Source: Psychrobacter sp. APC 3281 | GTDB taxonomy: Bacteria > Pseudomonadota > Gammaproteobacteria > Pseudomonadales > Moraxellaceae | Assembly: GCF_030407815.1 (NCBI RefSeq) | Contig: NZ_JASDCS010000004.1 | Coordinates: 27,132 to 91,131 of the forward strand | Direction: 5' to 3' | Length of the DNA: 64,000 bases | Shown: positions 1-10,029 of the stretch, one piece after another | How positions within the stretch are numbered: the first letter of the stretch is position 1 | How the letters are laid out: every line of letters starts with the position of its first letter | Program-made: the position numbers and the translations under genes | The notes under the pieces: model-generated | Told to the model about the DNA's origin: nothing | The model's input: the letters and a program-made list of their open reading frames with translations, nothing else | Database searches by the model: none

Positions 1-93
1 GTTTATCTACATACTATATAAAGTATAAAGTCATTAATAGCGGTTAATAGATAACCATAAATCTTAATGCCATATTTTAACAGTTTTTATGTC

Positions 94-1380
94 TTATAGC
101 CCAGCGATTTTGCTTTCGCCGTCTTCACGATCTAGGCCAAATGCCGTGTGCAATGACTTAACAGCTTTTTCTAAGTGTTGATCTTGAATCAGAACCGACA
201 CTTTGATTTCGCTGGTTGAAATCATTTGGATATTGATGTTGTTTTCAGCCAGTGTTTGGAACATAAGGCTAGCGACACCTGCGTGTGAACGCATGCCAAC
301 ACCAACCAATGATACTTTGACGACTTCACTGTTACCTAGTATTTCTTTGGCACCAATTTCATCTTTCACTTCTTCGTTAAGCACTTTTAGCGTCTTATCT
401 AAATCAGTGCGGTTAACTGTGAAAGTAAAGTCAGTGGTACCGTTATCCGAAAGATTTTGTACAATCATATCGATTTCGATATTGGCACGACCAATTGGGC
501 TTAAGATAGCAGAGGCGATACCAGGATGGTCAGGCACGCCGCGTACTAAGATTTTTGCTTCGTCTCTGTTGAACGCGATACCTGAGATGATTGCCTGTTC
601 CATATTGTCTCCTTCGTCTATCGTAATTAGGGTACCAACGTTGTCTTGAAATTCTTGGTCAAAGCTACCGTCTGTGTTTTCATCAAAGCTAGAGAGTACA
701 CGTAGCGGCACGCCATATTTACCAGCGAATTCTACTGAGCGAATCTGTAGAATCTTAGAGCCAAGACTTGCCATTTCAAGCATTTCTTCAAACGTAATTT
801 TTTCAAGTTTTTTGGCTTTTGAGGTCACGCGAGGGTCAGTGGTATAGACACCATCGACATCGGTATAAATTTGACACTCGTCAGCGCCTAAGGCCGCAGC
901 AATCGCCACACCTGTGGTATCAGAACCGCCGCGCCCTAATGTGGTCGCGTTGCCTTCTTCGTCAATACCTTGAAAACCTGCCACAATAACGATATTGCCA
1001 GCATCTAATTGCTCGCGTATGTTTTTGTCATCGATGCTTTCGATACGGGCTTTATTATGGGCGTTGTCGGTTTTAATCGCGACTTGGCGACCAGTCATTG
1101 AACGGGCACCAATACCAAGCTCTTTAATGGCCATAGCGAGTAGAGAGATAGAAACCTGCTCACCTGTTGAGACCATCTGATCGTATTCGCGAGGATCAGG
1201 TTGCGTGCTAATTTGGCGAGCTAGATCAATCAAACGGTTGGTTTCGCCGCTCATAGCTGAGACCACGACGACCACTTGATGACCATTGTCATGCCAGCGT
1301 TTGACTCGTTTGGCGACGTTTTTGATTCGGTCGATACTGCCCATCGAAGTGCCGCCGTATTTCTGTACTATTAACGCCAT
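94..1380 (-). CDS. lysC: Aspartate kinase
   Basis: Cytosolic enzyme that phosphorylates L-aspartate, the first step toward lysine, methionine, threonine and diaminopimelate. The N-terminus carries the kinase motif KYGGTSMG (residues 7-14), and TLGRGGSDTT lies near residue 146. The last ~160 residues form the paired ACT regulatory region usual in 400-430 residue monofunctional aspartokinases, so feedback control by lysine and/or threonine is expected from the family. The ATG is preceded by AGGT at a normal distance. It lies downstream of alaS on the same strand, 357 bp away. Pseudomonads have the order alaS-lysC-csrA, so csrA may follow just outside the window (inference). No lysine riboswitch was recognised in the leader. 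Confidence 0.97.
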   Translation of the reverse strand: MALIVQKYGGTSMGSIDRIKNVAKRVKRWHDNGHQVVVVVSAMSGETNRLIDLARQISTQPDPREYDQMVSTGEQVSISLLAMAIKELGIGARSMTGRQVAIKTDNAHNKARIESIDDKNIREQLDAGNIVIVAGFQGIDEEGNATTLGRGGSDTTGVAIAAALGADECQIYTDVDGVYTTDPRVTSKAKKLEKITFEEMLEMASLGSKILQIRSVEFAGKYGVPLRVLSSFDENTDGSFDQEFQDNVGTLITIDEGDNMEQAIISGIAFNRDEAKILVRGVPDHPGIASAILSPIGRANIEIDMIVQNLSDNGTTDFTFTVNRTDLDKTLKVLNEEVKDEIGAKEILGNSEVVKVSLVGVGMRSHAGVASLMFQTLAENNINIQMISTSEIKVSVLIQDQHLEKAVKSLHTAFGLDREDGESKIAGL

Positions 1381-1737
1381 AAAAATCTACCTATTTATTC
1401 AATAATGACTTTTTATTGTCATTGATGAGAGTCAATGTGATACTCGCCAATGCTTGTATAGATAAAGCCAGATGATAAGAGTTATGCCTTTAGGTTTTGC
1501 ATTCTTCTAATGGTATCTATCAACCTTATGGAATGAACAATATGCCCAAACGTTGACCTTTATACCATATCTACCGCATAACTTTAAGCCTCAGGAGCGC
1601 TTAGATGTATGGCGATTGGTTATAGTAGTTATAACCAATCACGTATTCTATGCGTAGTAGAGTAAAGCTATGCGATAAATATAAGATACATTGTGGAGCG
1701 CTAAACCAGTATATTCACGAGTTTAATATTCGCTAGT
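1381..1737. other. Intergenic region alaS-lysC
   Basis: A 357-bp gap between two genes read leftward. It contains a perfect inverted repeat (1614-1640: arms of 11 bp, GATTGGTTATA and its complement, 5-nt loop) without a T-run, and a shorter 6-bp hairpin close to the lysC start (1404-1423). No ORF or RNA gene was recognised. The lysC promoter is expected here. Confidence 0.6.
1614..1640. repeat. Perfect 11-bp inverted repeat
   Basis: Arms GATTGGTTATA and TATAACCAATC flank a 5-nt loop. It lies about 100 bp beyond the alaS stop. There is no T-run on either side, so it is not a standard intrinsic terminator. It could be an mRNA 3' stabiliser or a regulator site; the sequence alone does not decide. 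Confidence 0.6.
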
Positions 1738-4410
1738 TTAGATAAACTGGGTTTCAATCCAAGCAGGTAGAGCACTAATAACCGCTGCACTGTTACCAGA
1801 CTTCGGTGCGCCACCTTGTGCGTAGTCAGGCTTACCGCCACCTTTACCACCAAGCTCACCTGCCAAGTGACGAATAATATCCCCAGCTTTCACTTTAGCA
1901 GTGACAGATTTTGCGACGCTCGCTGCGAGTGCTAACTGGTCATCTTTATCACCAATCAATACAATCACACTATCAGGCAGTTTTGATTTGATATCGTCCA
2001 TCAGCGTACGGATGGATTTACCATCGATACCGCTTAAGGTGCTGATAAGAACGGGCGTACCTGCGATCGTTTGTACATCATCAAGCAAGTTGGCTGCTTG
2101 AGCACTGGCGATTTTTTGCTGCAAGCGCTCTAGTTGTTTTTCTAGGTCACGTTGCTTATCAGCCATAGTACGGACGCGCTGCGCCACTTCAGGACGTTTT
2201 ACTTTCAGCTGACTTGCCAACTCGCTCAGTTGTTGCTCGCTTTGCTGAATATTTTTGACCGCATTCATGCCAGTGACAGCTTCAACTCGGCGGATACCAG
2301 CCGCAATACCAGACTCACTGGTGATTTTTAGCACACCGATATCGCCCGTACGCTGTACATGCAAGCCACCACATAGCTCGATAGAAAAAGGCTTGCGCTG
2401 ACCATCAACGATACGATCTGTACCCATGGTTAGGACTCGAACGTCACTACCGTACTTTTCGCCAAACAGTGCCATAGCGCCTTGGTTCATCGCTTCGTCA
2501 ATCGACATGTGCTCGATACGGGCAGGGGTGTTGGCTTGGATTTGCTCATTAACGAGACGTTCGACACGCATGATTTCAGCGGCGCTGACAGGTTTGTCAT
2601 AAGCAAAGTCAAAACGTAGTACTTCGCTTGAGACTAGTGAGCCTTTTTGCGTGACCGCGTCGCCCAGTACTTCTCTTAGCGCTGCATGCAATAAGTGAGT
2701 AGCCGAGTGGTTTTTGGCACTGGCTGCACGTATACTAGACAGTACTTGCGCTTCAGCGGTTTGCTTAGTGCTGATATCGCCCATGGTCACGACACCATAA
2801 TGGATAATCGCCTGACCAGATTTTTTGGTATCTTGTACTTCAAAAACGCCAGATGCCGTACGGATTTCACCAAGCTCACCCACTTGACCACCACCTTCGG
2901 CATAAAATGGGGTGCGATCTAATACCACAACGCCTTCCATGCCTTCTGTTAAGCTGTCTGCTGGGTTACCGTCTTGATAAAGTGCGTCAATAGTCACGCC
3001 GTCTTCTTCAAGCTGCTCATAGCCGATAAATGTCGTTGGTGTTTCTACTTGGATGACACTGCTGTAATCGACGTCAAACTTGCCAGCATCACGCGCACGC
3101 TCACGTTGTGCTTGCATATGCTCATCAAATTCCGCTTCATCAATAGCAATACCACGCTCACGAGTGATATCGGCGGTCAAATCAAGTGGGAAACCATAGG
3201 TATCATAAAGCTTAAATGCCGCTTCACCAGATAGCGTATCGCCATCTTGTAAGCCTTCAAGTTCGCTGGCAAGTAAACGTAAGCCTTGGGCCAATGTTTT
3301 AGCAAACTGTGCTTCTTCTTTTTGAATAGCACTTTCGATGACGCTCTGCTTGTCTTGTAGCTCAGGATAGGCACTGCCCATTTCAGCGACAAGCGGCGCA
3401 ACCATCTTATAGAAGAACTCGCTATCAGCGCCAAGTTTGTTGCCATGACGTACCGCACGACGAATGACACGGCGCAATACATAGCCGCGACCTTCATTAC
3501 TTGGCGTGACGCCATCAGCAATCAAAAACGCCACCGCACGAATATGGTCGGCAATGACTTTCAATGATGATTGTTGCTCATTATTGATTTCTAGGATTTC
3601 AGCTGCTGCATTCATCAAATGGACAAATAAATCGATCTCGTAATTGCCATGAACGCCTTGCATGATGGCACTAATACGCTCAAGCCCCATGCCTGTATCG
3701 ACGCTAGGTGCTGGCAGTGGCAATAGCGTGCCGTCCTTTTGACGATTGAACTGCATGAATACGCAGTTCCAAATCTCAATATAGCGATCGCCGTCTTCTT
3801 CTGGCGTACCTGGCAAGCCGCCTTCGATCTCAGCACCGTGGTCATAAAACACTTCGGTACAAGGACCACAAGGACCAGTGTCGCCCATTGTCCAAAAGTT
3901 ATCAGAAGCGTAAGGAGCACCTTTGTTATCACCAATGCGAATGATGCGCTCACTCGGAATGCCGATATTTTTATTCCAAATCTCAAAAGCTTCGTCATCA
4001 GTTTCATAGATAGTGACGTAGAGACGATTTTTATCAATCGCTAACCACTTATCTGAGGTCAAAAACTCCCAGATATACTCGATGCCTGCTTGCTTGAAAT
4101 AATCACCAAATGAGAAATTGCCAAGCATTTCAAAGAAAGTATGATGACGTGCGGTATAGCCGACATTATCCAAATCATTATGTTTGCCGCCAGCACGTAC
4201 GCACTTTTGAGAGGTTACCGCGCGTGTATAGTCACGTGGCTCCATTCCCAAAAATGTCTCTTTAAACTGATTCATACCGGCATTGGTAAATAGCAATGTC
4301 GGATCATTGTGTGGAATCAAGCTAGACGATGAAACTTGGGTGTGCTGCTTGCTTATGAAAAAATCGATAAAGGCTTGGCGAATATCGGCTGAGCGAAATG
4401 GCTGGCTCAC
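1738..4410 (-). CDS. alaS: Alanyl-tRNA synthetase
   Basis: Class II aminoacyl-tRNA synthetase that charges tRNA-Ala in the cytosol. At 890 residues it has the full family length: N-terminal catalytic domain (first ~460 residues, including [10 protein letters not shown] and [11 protein letters not shown]), an editing domain with the zinc motif HSATH near residue 570 and CGGLH near 675, and a C-terminal DHHA1-type domain ending in the glycine-rich [14 protein letters not shown]. The start is GTG at 4410, chosen because AAGGAGCC lies just upstream and the translation begins like other AlaRS proteins. The gene is read toward lysC. Confidence 0.98.
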   Translation of the reverse strand: MSQPFRSADIRQAFIDFFISKQHTQVSSSSLIPHNDPTLLFTNAGMNQFKETFLGMEPRDYTRAVTSQKCVRAGGKHNDLDNVGYTARHHTFFEMLGNFSFGDYFKQAGIEYIWEFLTSDKWLAIDKNRLYVTIYETDDEAFEIWNKNIGIPSERIIRIGDNKGAPYASDNFWTMGDTGPCGPCTEVFYDHGAEIEGGLPGTPEEDGDRYIEIWNCVFMQFNRQKDGTLLPLPAPSVDTGMGLERISAIMQGVHGNYEIDLFVHLMNAAAEILEINNEQQSSLKVIADHIRAVAFLIADGVTPSNEGRGYVLRRVIRRAVRHGNKLGADSEFFYKMVAPLVAEMGSAYPELQDKQSVIESAIQKEEAQFAKTLAQGLRLLASELEGLQDGDTLSGEAAFKLYDTYGFPLDLTADITRERGIAIDEAEFDEHMQAQRERARDAGKFDVDYSSVIQVETPTTFIGYEQLEEDGVTIDALYQDGNPADSLTEGMEGVVVLDRTPFYAEGGGQVGELGEIRTASGVFEVQDTKKSGQAIIHYGVVTMGDISTKQTAEAQVLSSIRAASAKNHSATHLLHAALREVLGDAVTQKGSLVSSEVLRFDFAYDKPVSAAEIMRVERLVNEQIQANTPARIEHMSIDEAMNQGAMALFGEKYGSDVRVLTMGTDRIVDGQRKPFSIELCGGLHVQRTGDIGVLKITSESGIAAGIRRVEAVTGMNAVKNIQQSEQQLSELASQLKVKRPEVAQRVRTMADKQRDLEKQLERLQQKIASAQAANLLDDVQTIAGTPVLISTLSGIDGKSIRTLMDDIKSKLPDSVIVLIGDKDDQLALAASVAKSVTAKVKAGDIIRHLAGELGGKGGGKPDYAQGGAPKSGNSAAVISALPAWIETQFI

Positions 4411-4564
4411 AGCGGCTCCTTACTGACGGATAGAATTGAGTAAATGACATAAAATAATTTTGCAAGCGATTTTAGCACAAACGCCCAAGCTCTTGGTACA
4501 AGAGTTATAACTACTAGGTTATTATACGTATGCTAGTCATTGCCTAATTTGTAGAGTATGCAGA

Positions 4565-6319
4565 CTAATTGGTCAAAATTGCCGCATCCGTTTCATCCAA
4601 TTTGTCTTGTGTGGTTGGATTGGATTCAATCACTTGTACGGGTAGATAGCGTAGTTGGAGCTTGATTGGCAAGTACTCTGGGAAATTCTCTGCCATATCT
4701 TGAGTAATGAGCGTTTCAATCTGGCGTACGTCATATGAGCTCGGTAAAGTCTCTCCACGTACGATTGCCCGCACCACTTGGTTCTCTTCTGAGGTATCAA
4801 ACTGTGTATTGGTCAATACATTGCCTTGATCGATAAAGTAGTTGTTGATGGCTTCTTTGACACTACTCTCAAATACTTGCTGCTTGGCATTGGTCTGTAG
4901 GTTGATGGTTAAGTAGGCACCTAAGCCGCCAAGTAGTAATAAAGTCACGGCGTTCCGCTGCAAAAAGGTCAGATAGGTATTGGATTTATAATCGTCATCG
5001 ACCAAACGACGGAACCCTAATAACCATAAGACAAGCGCATTGGTAAACTGGATAGCAAGAATGTTGGTTGCTGCCAATAACAGGGCACCAAGTCCAAGCT
5101 GCATCTCGCCATTAGCGAGCAAGATACCACTAGCAGCCAGTGGTGGCACCAAGGCTGTGGCAACCGCAACGCCAACAACAGCGACTGAAAGATGCGGAGA
5201 TACCATCGCGTACGCGCCAGCAGTACCACCTGCTAAGGCAATCATCAGATCCATGGAAGTAGGCTGGGTACGTGATAGGATTTCTGCCGTTAGCGGTTGA
5301 TCCTTATGTAGCCAACCAACAATAAAGCCGACCAGCACCACTAATGAGACACCGATGATGACGGTAAAGAGCGACTTACGTAGCAGTGGCATACGGTGAT
5401 CGATAATCGCTAGCGCTATACCCGTGATAGGGCCTAGCATCATCGCAACCAACATCGCTCCGATGACCACGGCTGCTGAATTGGTCACTAGACCATAACT
5501 GGCAATGATGGCAGACAAAATGTTCATGATGAAGTACATCTTGCTAGGCAGGGCGTTTGCCTCAATCCTAACCCGTACTTCTGGGTAATCTACTTTTTGA
5601 TTACTAAATTGTTCGGCGACAAATTGCTTGTAAGACTCAAGTTTGGCTTCTTTTTCCTCTTGAACCTCATCTTCGTCACTCTCGTTTTCTACATCACTAT
5701 CTTCTACATCGGTGTCTTTATTTTGGCTTTTATCTTCTGAGTCATTATTTTGATGGTCATTATTGCGACTAGATGCATTTTTTGTCTTTTGTTGAGTGGC
5801 TGTTTTGTTATCTGATGACTGTGCTGCGATGTTTGTGTCATCAGCAGGGTCATTAGCAGAGTCGTCTTCTGCTTCTACCGTTATTTCAGCATCACTATCG
5901 TCTTGAGCACTTTTTTCTGTTGTTTCTGCCGTATCCGACTGAAAGAAATCGGACTTTTCTCTCGCTTCTATAGATTCTGACTCTACACTCTCTGATGCTT
6001 CAGTATTTGACTGTGACTCAGGTTCTGTCGATTCTAAGGTTGCTACGACCACATCGTCACTGATAGTTTCCATGGTTATCTCAGCGTCAGGTGGCTGCGC
6101 ACATTCAGTGTCTACTTCAGTGTCTACTTCGGAGTCTATTTCGTCATCTGTATCAGTCGATTGTTTATGTTGATTGTCTTCGCTTTCATCATTGACTACA
6201 GCGGCATCATCAACTACTGGGTCACTTGTTGCGTTTTGATTGTGAGAGGCGTCAGTAATGATTGGTGAATCATTTTGATCCACTGAGTTAGGCGCAGTAT
6301 TTTTTTCAGATGAGGACAT
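4565..6319 (-). CDS. DUF389 family membrane protein with long acidic N-terminus
   Basis: The C-terminal half (about residue 262 to 470) contains several hydrophobic segments with the family-like stretch SAAVVIGAMLVAMMLGPI and a TALVPPLAASG loop, which fits the DUF389 / TIGR00341 integral membrane family of unknown function. The first ~230 residues are a low-complexity cytoplasmic-type tail rich in Asp, Glu, Ser, Asn and Thr, with SEVDTEVDTE near residue 63. Most DUF389 proteins I know lack such a long acidic tail. A soluble C-terminal region of ~110 residues follows the membrane part. The ATG at 6319 has only a weak ribosome site, so a later start is possible. It stands alone between alaS and a divergent small gene. 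Confidence 0.85.
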   Translation of the reverse strand: MSSSEKNTAPNSVDQNDSPIITDASHNQNATSDPVVDDAAVVNDESEDNQHKQSTDTDDEIDSEVDTEVDTECAQPPDAEITMETISDDVVVATLESTEPESQSNTEASESVESESIEAREKSDFFQSDTAETTEKSAQDDSDAEITVEAEDDSANDPADDTNIAAQSSDNKTATQQKTKNASSRNNDHQNNDSEDKSQNKDTDVEDSDVENESDEDEVQEEKEAKLESYKQFVAEQFSNQKVDYPEVRVRIEANALPSKMYFIMNILSAIIASYGLVTNSAAVVIGAMLVAMMLGPITGIALAIIDHRMPLLRKSLFTVIIGVSLVVLVGFIVGWLHKDQPLTAEILSRTQPTSMDLMIALAGGTAGAYAMVSPHLSVAVVGVAVATALVPPLAASGILLANGEMQLGLGALLLAATNILAIQFTNALVLWLLGFRRLVDDDYKSNTYLTFLQRNAVTLLLLGGLGAYLTINLQTNAKQQVFESSVKEAINNYFIDQGNVLTNTQFDTSEENQVVRAIVRGETLPSSYDVRQIETLITQDMAENFPEYLPIKLQLRYLPVQVIESNPTTQDKLDETDAAILTN

Positions 6320-6594
6320 AGCAGATAGCGTTCTTAGTAGATAAAGAAAGTCATTATTGTAATGATAAATAGATAAAGATATAGGGGATTCTTGAAAATA
6401 TAAAAAAGAGTTGAGAGAAAATGGGAGTAGAAACTGATGTTTCTTATGATTAAGTCTAAAACCTTAATAATAGCATGGTTTTTATTCAAAAGTCATTCAA
6501 TATAGATGCTACAAGGGTTTACGGTAAATACTTACTTTTTTTGTGGGTTTAAGGTTAAATATATTATATCCACAATAAAGATAAGGAATAACTT

Positions 6595-6807
6595 ATGAAC
6601 TGGCCATTATTTTCTGTCATCTACTCAATGACAGCCACCGTGACTATCGGACTTTTTATGATTGGTGCTCTCATTACAGGGTTCGATGAGATATTTCATA
6701 TTCAAATAGCGGTTGGATTGGGTATTTTGGCTTCGATACCTGCAGGATTATTCTTTACCAAAAAAATTGGCAGTATTACTGGGAATGAGGAAGGCTATAA
6801 GACATAA
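6595..6807 (+). CDS. Small two-helix membrane protein
   Basis: 70-residue protein with two predicted membrane helices (about residues 5-29 and 38-57) joined by a short acidic loop, and a basic/polar tail beginning TKKIGS. AAGGAATAACTT gives a good ribosome site before the ATG, and a strong terminator follows at 6875. Length and pattern recall small membrane proteins that databases sometimes label CTP synthetase by error; I do not assign a function. It is divergent from the DUF389 gene and convergent with the L,D-transpeptidase gene. Confidence 0.75.
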   Translation: MNWPLFSVIYSMTATVTIGLFMIGALITGFDEIFHIQIAVGLGILASIPAGLFFTKKIGSITGNEEGYKT

Positions 6808-6874
6808 AGGCGAACAGTAAGACATAAAGACAAGCAGTGTTATCGATGTGAAGAGGGACCGCCCATCAGCAAAC

Positions 6875-6904
6875 AAAAAAGACCTCAATATTGAGGTCTT
6901 TTTT
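6875..6904. terminator. Bidirectional intrinsic terminator
   Basis: A perfect 30-bp palindrome: six A, GACCTCAATATTGAGGTC, six T. Since the A-run and T-run flank the stem, it can end transcription both of the small membrane protein gene (rightward) and of the L,D-transpeptidase gene (leftward). Confidence 0.93.
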
Positions 6905-6958
6905 ATCATTAAAAATATCTGCTAACTAGCATCGAAGCTAGATTCAATAAAGTTCTAT

Positions 6959-8362
6959 TTATTGAAGTTCGACAACTGCGCCATTTTCGATATTGGCATA
7001 AACTTCTAACACATCCCAGTTGGTCAAACGAACACAACCTGCTGAGCCTTGACGACTGATACCTTCAGGTACTGGTGAGCCATGTAAACCGTAAGAAGGC
7101 TTAGATAATCCCATCCAAACGACACCGACTGGGTTGTTTGGTCCTGGTGCTATCATATGAACTTTCTTTTGAGCGCCTTCACCAACGGTTGATTTATACC
7201 AAGGCATCTTCACTTTATTGATAATTTTGAACGTGCCTTTTGGAGACGGTGTGGCATCGCTACCAACAGTCGTCGGATAAGTAGCAACCAGTTTGTCACC
7301 ATTATAGGCATACAATGTTTTGTCGGCTTTGTTGGCAACCACGCGATTGATACGTTGGTTCAGCTTGTCACGAGTATTTAGCACTGTGATAGTCTCGCCA
7401 ACAGCGTACTTTTTGTTTTTGTTGAGTTTATCTAAGTAACGTACATCCATATGGAAACGTTCACCTAGCATCTCTTTAATATCTTGATAATAAAGACCTT
7501 TCATTTTTGACTTCGCTTCTGAGCCAGAAGGCGTGGTCGCAAAATTGGTATTGATATCTTCTGCGGTCAACGTGTAAGTGACCAGTACAGGTTTATTCGC
7601 AGGGATGTTTTTAACCAAGGCATCCCAAGTTTTCTGATCCATTTTACCAGTCGCTGGCAAGCCTTTCATCGTTTGGAAGTTAACGAGGGCTTTTTTGCTG
7701 TTCATGCCCCAACCGCCATCGATAGGACCAGGAGAAGCATGGTTCCAATCGAGCAGCGCCTGCATTTTGATGGTCATCGCTGAGTTGACTTTCATATTAG
7801 GTGACCAGACAGCACCGTTCACTTGCTTAGCATAGTTCGACAAGTTCAGCGTTGTGTGCTTCTTGCCATCTTTGTCTTCGATGTTTTTGATGGTCGGATC
7901 ATCGCTAAAGTCTTGACGCTTCTCACTTTCTGGTAACTCAAAAGCGAGTGGATCAGACGAGTCGATAGATGATAGGTCGCTAGGCGCAGCAACGGCTTGA
8001 CCCTCACTAATGTCATCATTGCGGTCAGCTTGCTCATCTTTACGCGTCAGTTCTGCTGCGCTCATATTGTCAGCAGCTGGGGCTGGCACGTTTTGACTGG
8101 CTTCTTGCTTGTTGTTGATAAGCTGGTTCATGCTGTCGACTGGTTTCGCTTTCTCTGTATTCAACTGTACAGTAGCAGCGCCATCTGAGCGACTACGGTT
8201 CTCTTGCACATTCAGGCTAACCTTTTTGGCAAGACCTGGCATAGCGTCAGCCGTGCGTACTGGTAATGTGCGAGTACTATCGGCAGGTGCAGCAATTGCG
8301 GCTACACTAGCACTTACAGCTGCGATAGATATGGCAGTAATAATTGGCTTTATTTTCATCAT
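6959..8362 (-). CDS. L,D-transpeptidase with peptidoglycan-binding domain (copy 1)
   Basis: Secreted cell-wall enzyme of the YkuD family, expected to form 3-3 cross-links in peptidoglycan or to attach proteins to it. The N-terminal signal peptide (residues 1-25, ending SVAAIAAPA) is followed by a polar, Asp/Glu/Ser-rich linker to about residue 180. A PG_binding_1 domain follows (GPIDGGWGMNSKKALVNFQ), then a LysM-like region (YAVGETITVLN), and the YkuD catalytic domain at the C-terminus with HGSP, SAGCVRLTNWD and catalytic Cys443. 467 residues. A paralogue lies at 62586-63707 with the same domain order but a shorter linker. Read leftward, divergent from prmB. Confidence 0.93.
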   Translation of the reverse strand: MMKIKPIITAISIAAVSASVAAIAAPADSTRTLPVRTADAMPGLAKKVSLNVQENRSRSDGAATVQLNTEKAKPVDSMNQLINNKQEASQNVPAPAADNMSAAELTRKDEQADRNDDISEGQAVAAPSDLSSIDSSDPLAFELPESEKRQDFSDDPTIKNIEDKDGKKHTTLNLSNYAKQVNGAVWSPNMKVNSAMTIKMQALLDWNHASPGPIDGGWGMNSKKALVNFQTMKGLPATGKMDQKTWDALVKNIPANKPVLVTYTLTAEDINTNFATTPSGSEAKSKMKGLYYQDIKEMLGERFHMDVRYLDKLNKNKKYAVGETITVLNTRDKLNQRINRVVANKADKTLYAYNGDKLVATYPTTVGSDATPSPKGTFKIINKVKMPWYKSTVGEGAQKKVHMIAPGPNNPVGVVWMGLSKPSYGLHGSPVPEGISRQGSAGCVRLTNWDVLEVYANIENGAVVELQ

Positions 8363-8702
8363 ATTGAGTCACTTGTGGTTGCTACTAATGCGGCTATTAT
8401 GCGCATAATTTGATTGCATCGCAAACTTTTGACACATCTTTTTGCATTTAAGACTTGCCAAACGTCAACTGCTGACGTATTCGCTACAGTTGGGTAATAA
8501 TTTAACCAAGGTGTGTATGGCGTCGTGCTCGATTCTTACGCAAACTGTTCATTATTCGCACTATTTTTTGTGCAAGTAAAAATGACAGTTATTGGCGCTA
8601 CTAGAGGTTTACGTCTATAATGTATGACTGAATTTTATTTAATATAACGATTTTTAGTAAAAAGCAATTTAACCCGCTAGCAGTTAATCCACAAGGTGCG
8701 AT
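8363..8702. other. Divergent promoter region ldt / prmB
   Basis: A 340-bp gap between two genes read away from each other. A plausible sigma-70 promoter for prmB is present (8592-8621). I see no ORF or RNA gene. The ldt promoter should lie in the left half but I cannot place it. Confidence 0.55.
8592..8621 (+). promoter_or_regulatory. Putative sigma-70 promoter of prmB
   Basis: TTGGCG (8592-8597) and TATAAT (8616-8621) are separated by 18 bp, about 80 bp before the prmB start. The -10 hexamer is consensus and the -35 matches in part. Not experimentally supported. Confidence 0.5.
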
Positions 8703-9875
8703 ATGTCAGAAGACCAAACAATGAGTGCAGAAGAGTTTCAAAACCAATACTTCAATGATGAGTCTGAGGGCTTAGACGGTGAGATGGAGTATGATTTAGA
8801 GACTGGACTTCTTGGTGAGCACGATGAATTTGCTAACTTACATGCAGAGCTAAACGAAGCACGTGAGCAGCTCGTCAGTATTCGCGACTTTATTCGTTTT
8901 TCAGTCACGCAGCTGCGTAATTATGACGTCGTTGTTGCACAAGGCACGACCGATGAGTTTGCAGAAGCGTCAGCCATTGTCCTGCACTCTTTGTCTCTCG
9001 ATTGGTCTGCCAATGAGCAGATTTTAGACTGTCGTCTGACCACCTCTGAAAAGCAGTTGGTACTAGGACTGTTAGAAGAGCGTATCGCTGAACGTAAACC
9101 ACTCAGTTATTTGATTAACTTGTCATACTTCTGCGATTTGCCTTTTTATGTTGATGAGCGTGTTCTTATCCCGCGTTCACCGATTGCAGAGTTGATTCGT
9201 CAGCAGTTCCATCCGTACTTTGAAGTTACTGACTTGGCCAAACCACTGGGTGTCAGTCCGAACGAAAAGTCAGCGGTATTTTATGACCATGGCCTAGATG
9301 TGAAGCAATTGTCGCAGCCTGAGCGTATCTTGGACTTGTGTACTGGCTCTGGTTGTATCGCTATCGCGCTTGCTACCCGTTTCGTTGATGCGTTGGTCGA
9401 TGCCGTTGATATCGATAAAGGCGCATTAGAAGTGGCAATGGTCAATGTCGATCATCATGACCTTGGCCATCAAGTAAACGTAATCGAGTCTGATTTGTTT
9501 GCCAAGATACCTGCTGAGAATCAGTATGAGCTTATCGTCACCAATCCGCCATACGTAGATGCTGCTATCATGGCAGATTTGCCGCCTGAGTTCTTATATG
9601 AGCCTGAGCATGCATTAGCAGCTGGCCAAGATGGTTTAGATTTGGTACATCGTATCTTATTTGAAGCGCCAGATTACCTTAGCCCAGATGGGTTGCTGAT
9701 CTGTGAAGTGGGTGACAGCGAATGGGCGCTAAAACAAGCCTATCCTGAAATCCAATTTGATTGGTTGAAGTTTGCACATGGCGGACATGGCGTCTTTGCG
9801 ATTACCTATGATGAGCTAGTTTCAAACCGTCAATTGTTTGCCTCTTATGTTCAGCTATTAGATAGCCTTCAATAG
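8703..9875 (+). CDS. prmB: Ribosomal protein L3 glutamine methyltransferase
   Basis: N5-methylates a glutamine in ribosomal protein L3 using S-adenosylmethionine. Seen: SAM-binding DLCTGSGC (residues 211-218) and the glutamine-methyltransferase motif NPPYVD (281-286). It stands directly before aroC, the order found in pseudomonads, which favours PrmB over the related release-factor methylase PrmC. At 390 residues it is longer than the roughly 310 residues usual for PrmB. The surplus is an acidic N-terminal extension of about 45 residues and an insertion near residues 175-205 between the N-terminal and catalytic domains. Start ATG has AAGGTGCG upstream; a second ATG at codon 7 is also possible. 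Confidence 0.93.
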   Translation: MSEDQTMSAEEFQNQYFNDESEGLDGEMEYDLETGLLGEHDEFANLHAELNEAREQLVSIRDFIRFSVTQLRNYDVVVAQGTTDEFAEASAIVLHSLSLDWSANEQILDCRLTTSEKQLVLGLLEERIAERKPLSYLINLSYFCDLPFYVDERVLIPRSPIAELIRQQFHPYFEVTDLAKPLGVSPNEKSAVFYDHGLDVKQLSQPERILDLCTGSGCIAIALATRFVDALVDAVDIDKGALEVAMVNVDHHDLGHQVNVIESDLFAKIPAENQYELIVTNPPYVDAAIMADLPPEFLYEPEHALAAGQDGLDLVHRILFEAPDYLSPDGLLICEVGDSEWALKQAYPEIQFDWLKFAHGGHGVFAITYDELVSNRQLFASYVQLLDSLQ

Positions 9876-10029
9876 ACAGATATTAGGTTAAATAGACGTC
9901 GGCTTCATGAGCCGAAACTATAAGCAACAACTACAATCACTCATTATAAGCAACACAAGCAATCATCATAAGTGGCATGAGTGATTGGTCACATAGTCAT
10001 CAGTAGCGTTTACTTGTTTAAGGACAGTT

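Noticed and set aside
1381..1500. Possible lysine riboswitch before lysC
   Set aside because: Only a small 6-bp hairpin is present; the conserved multi-helix core of the lysine riboswitch was not recognised.
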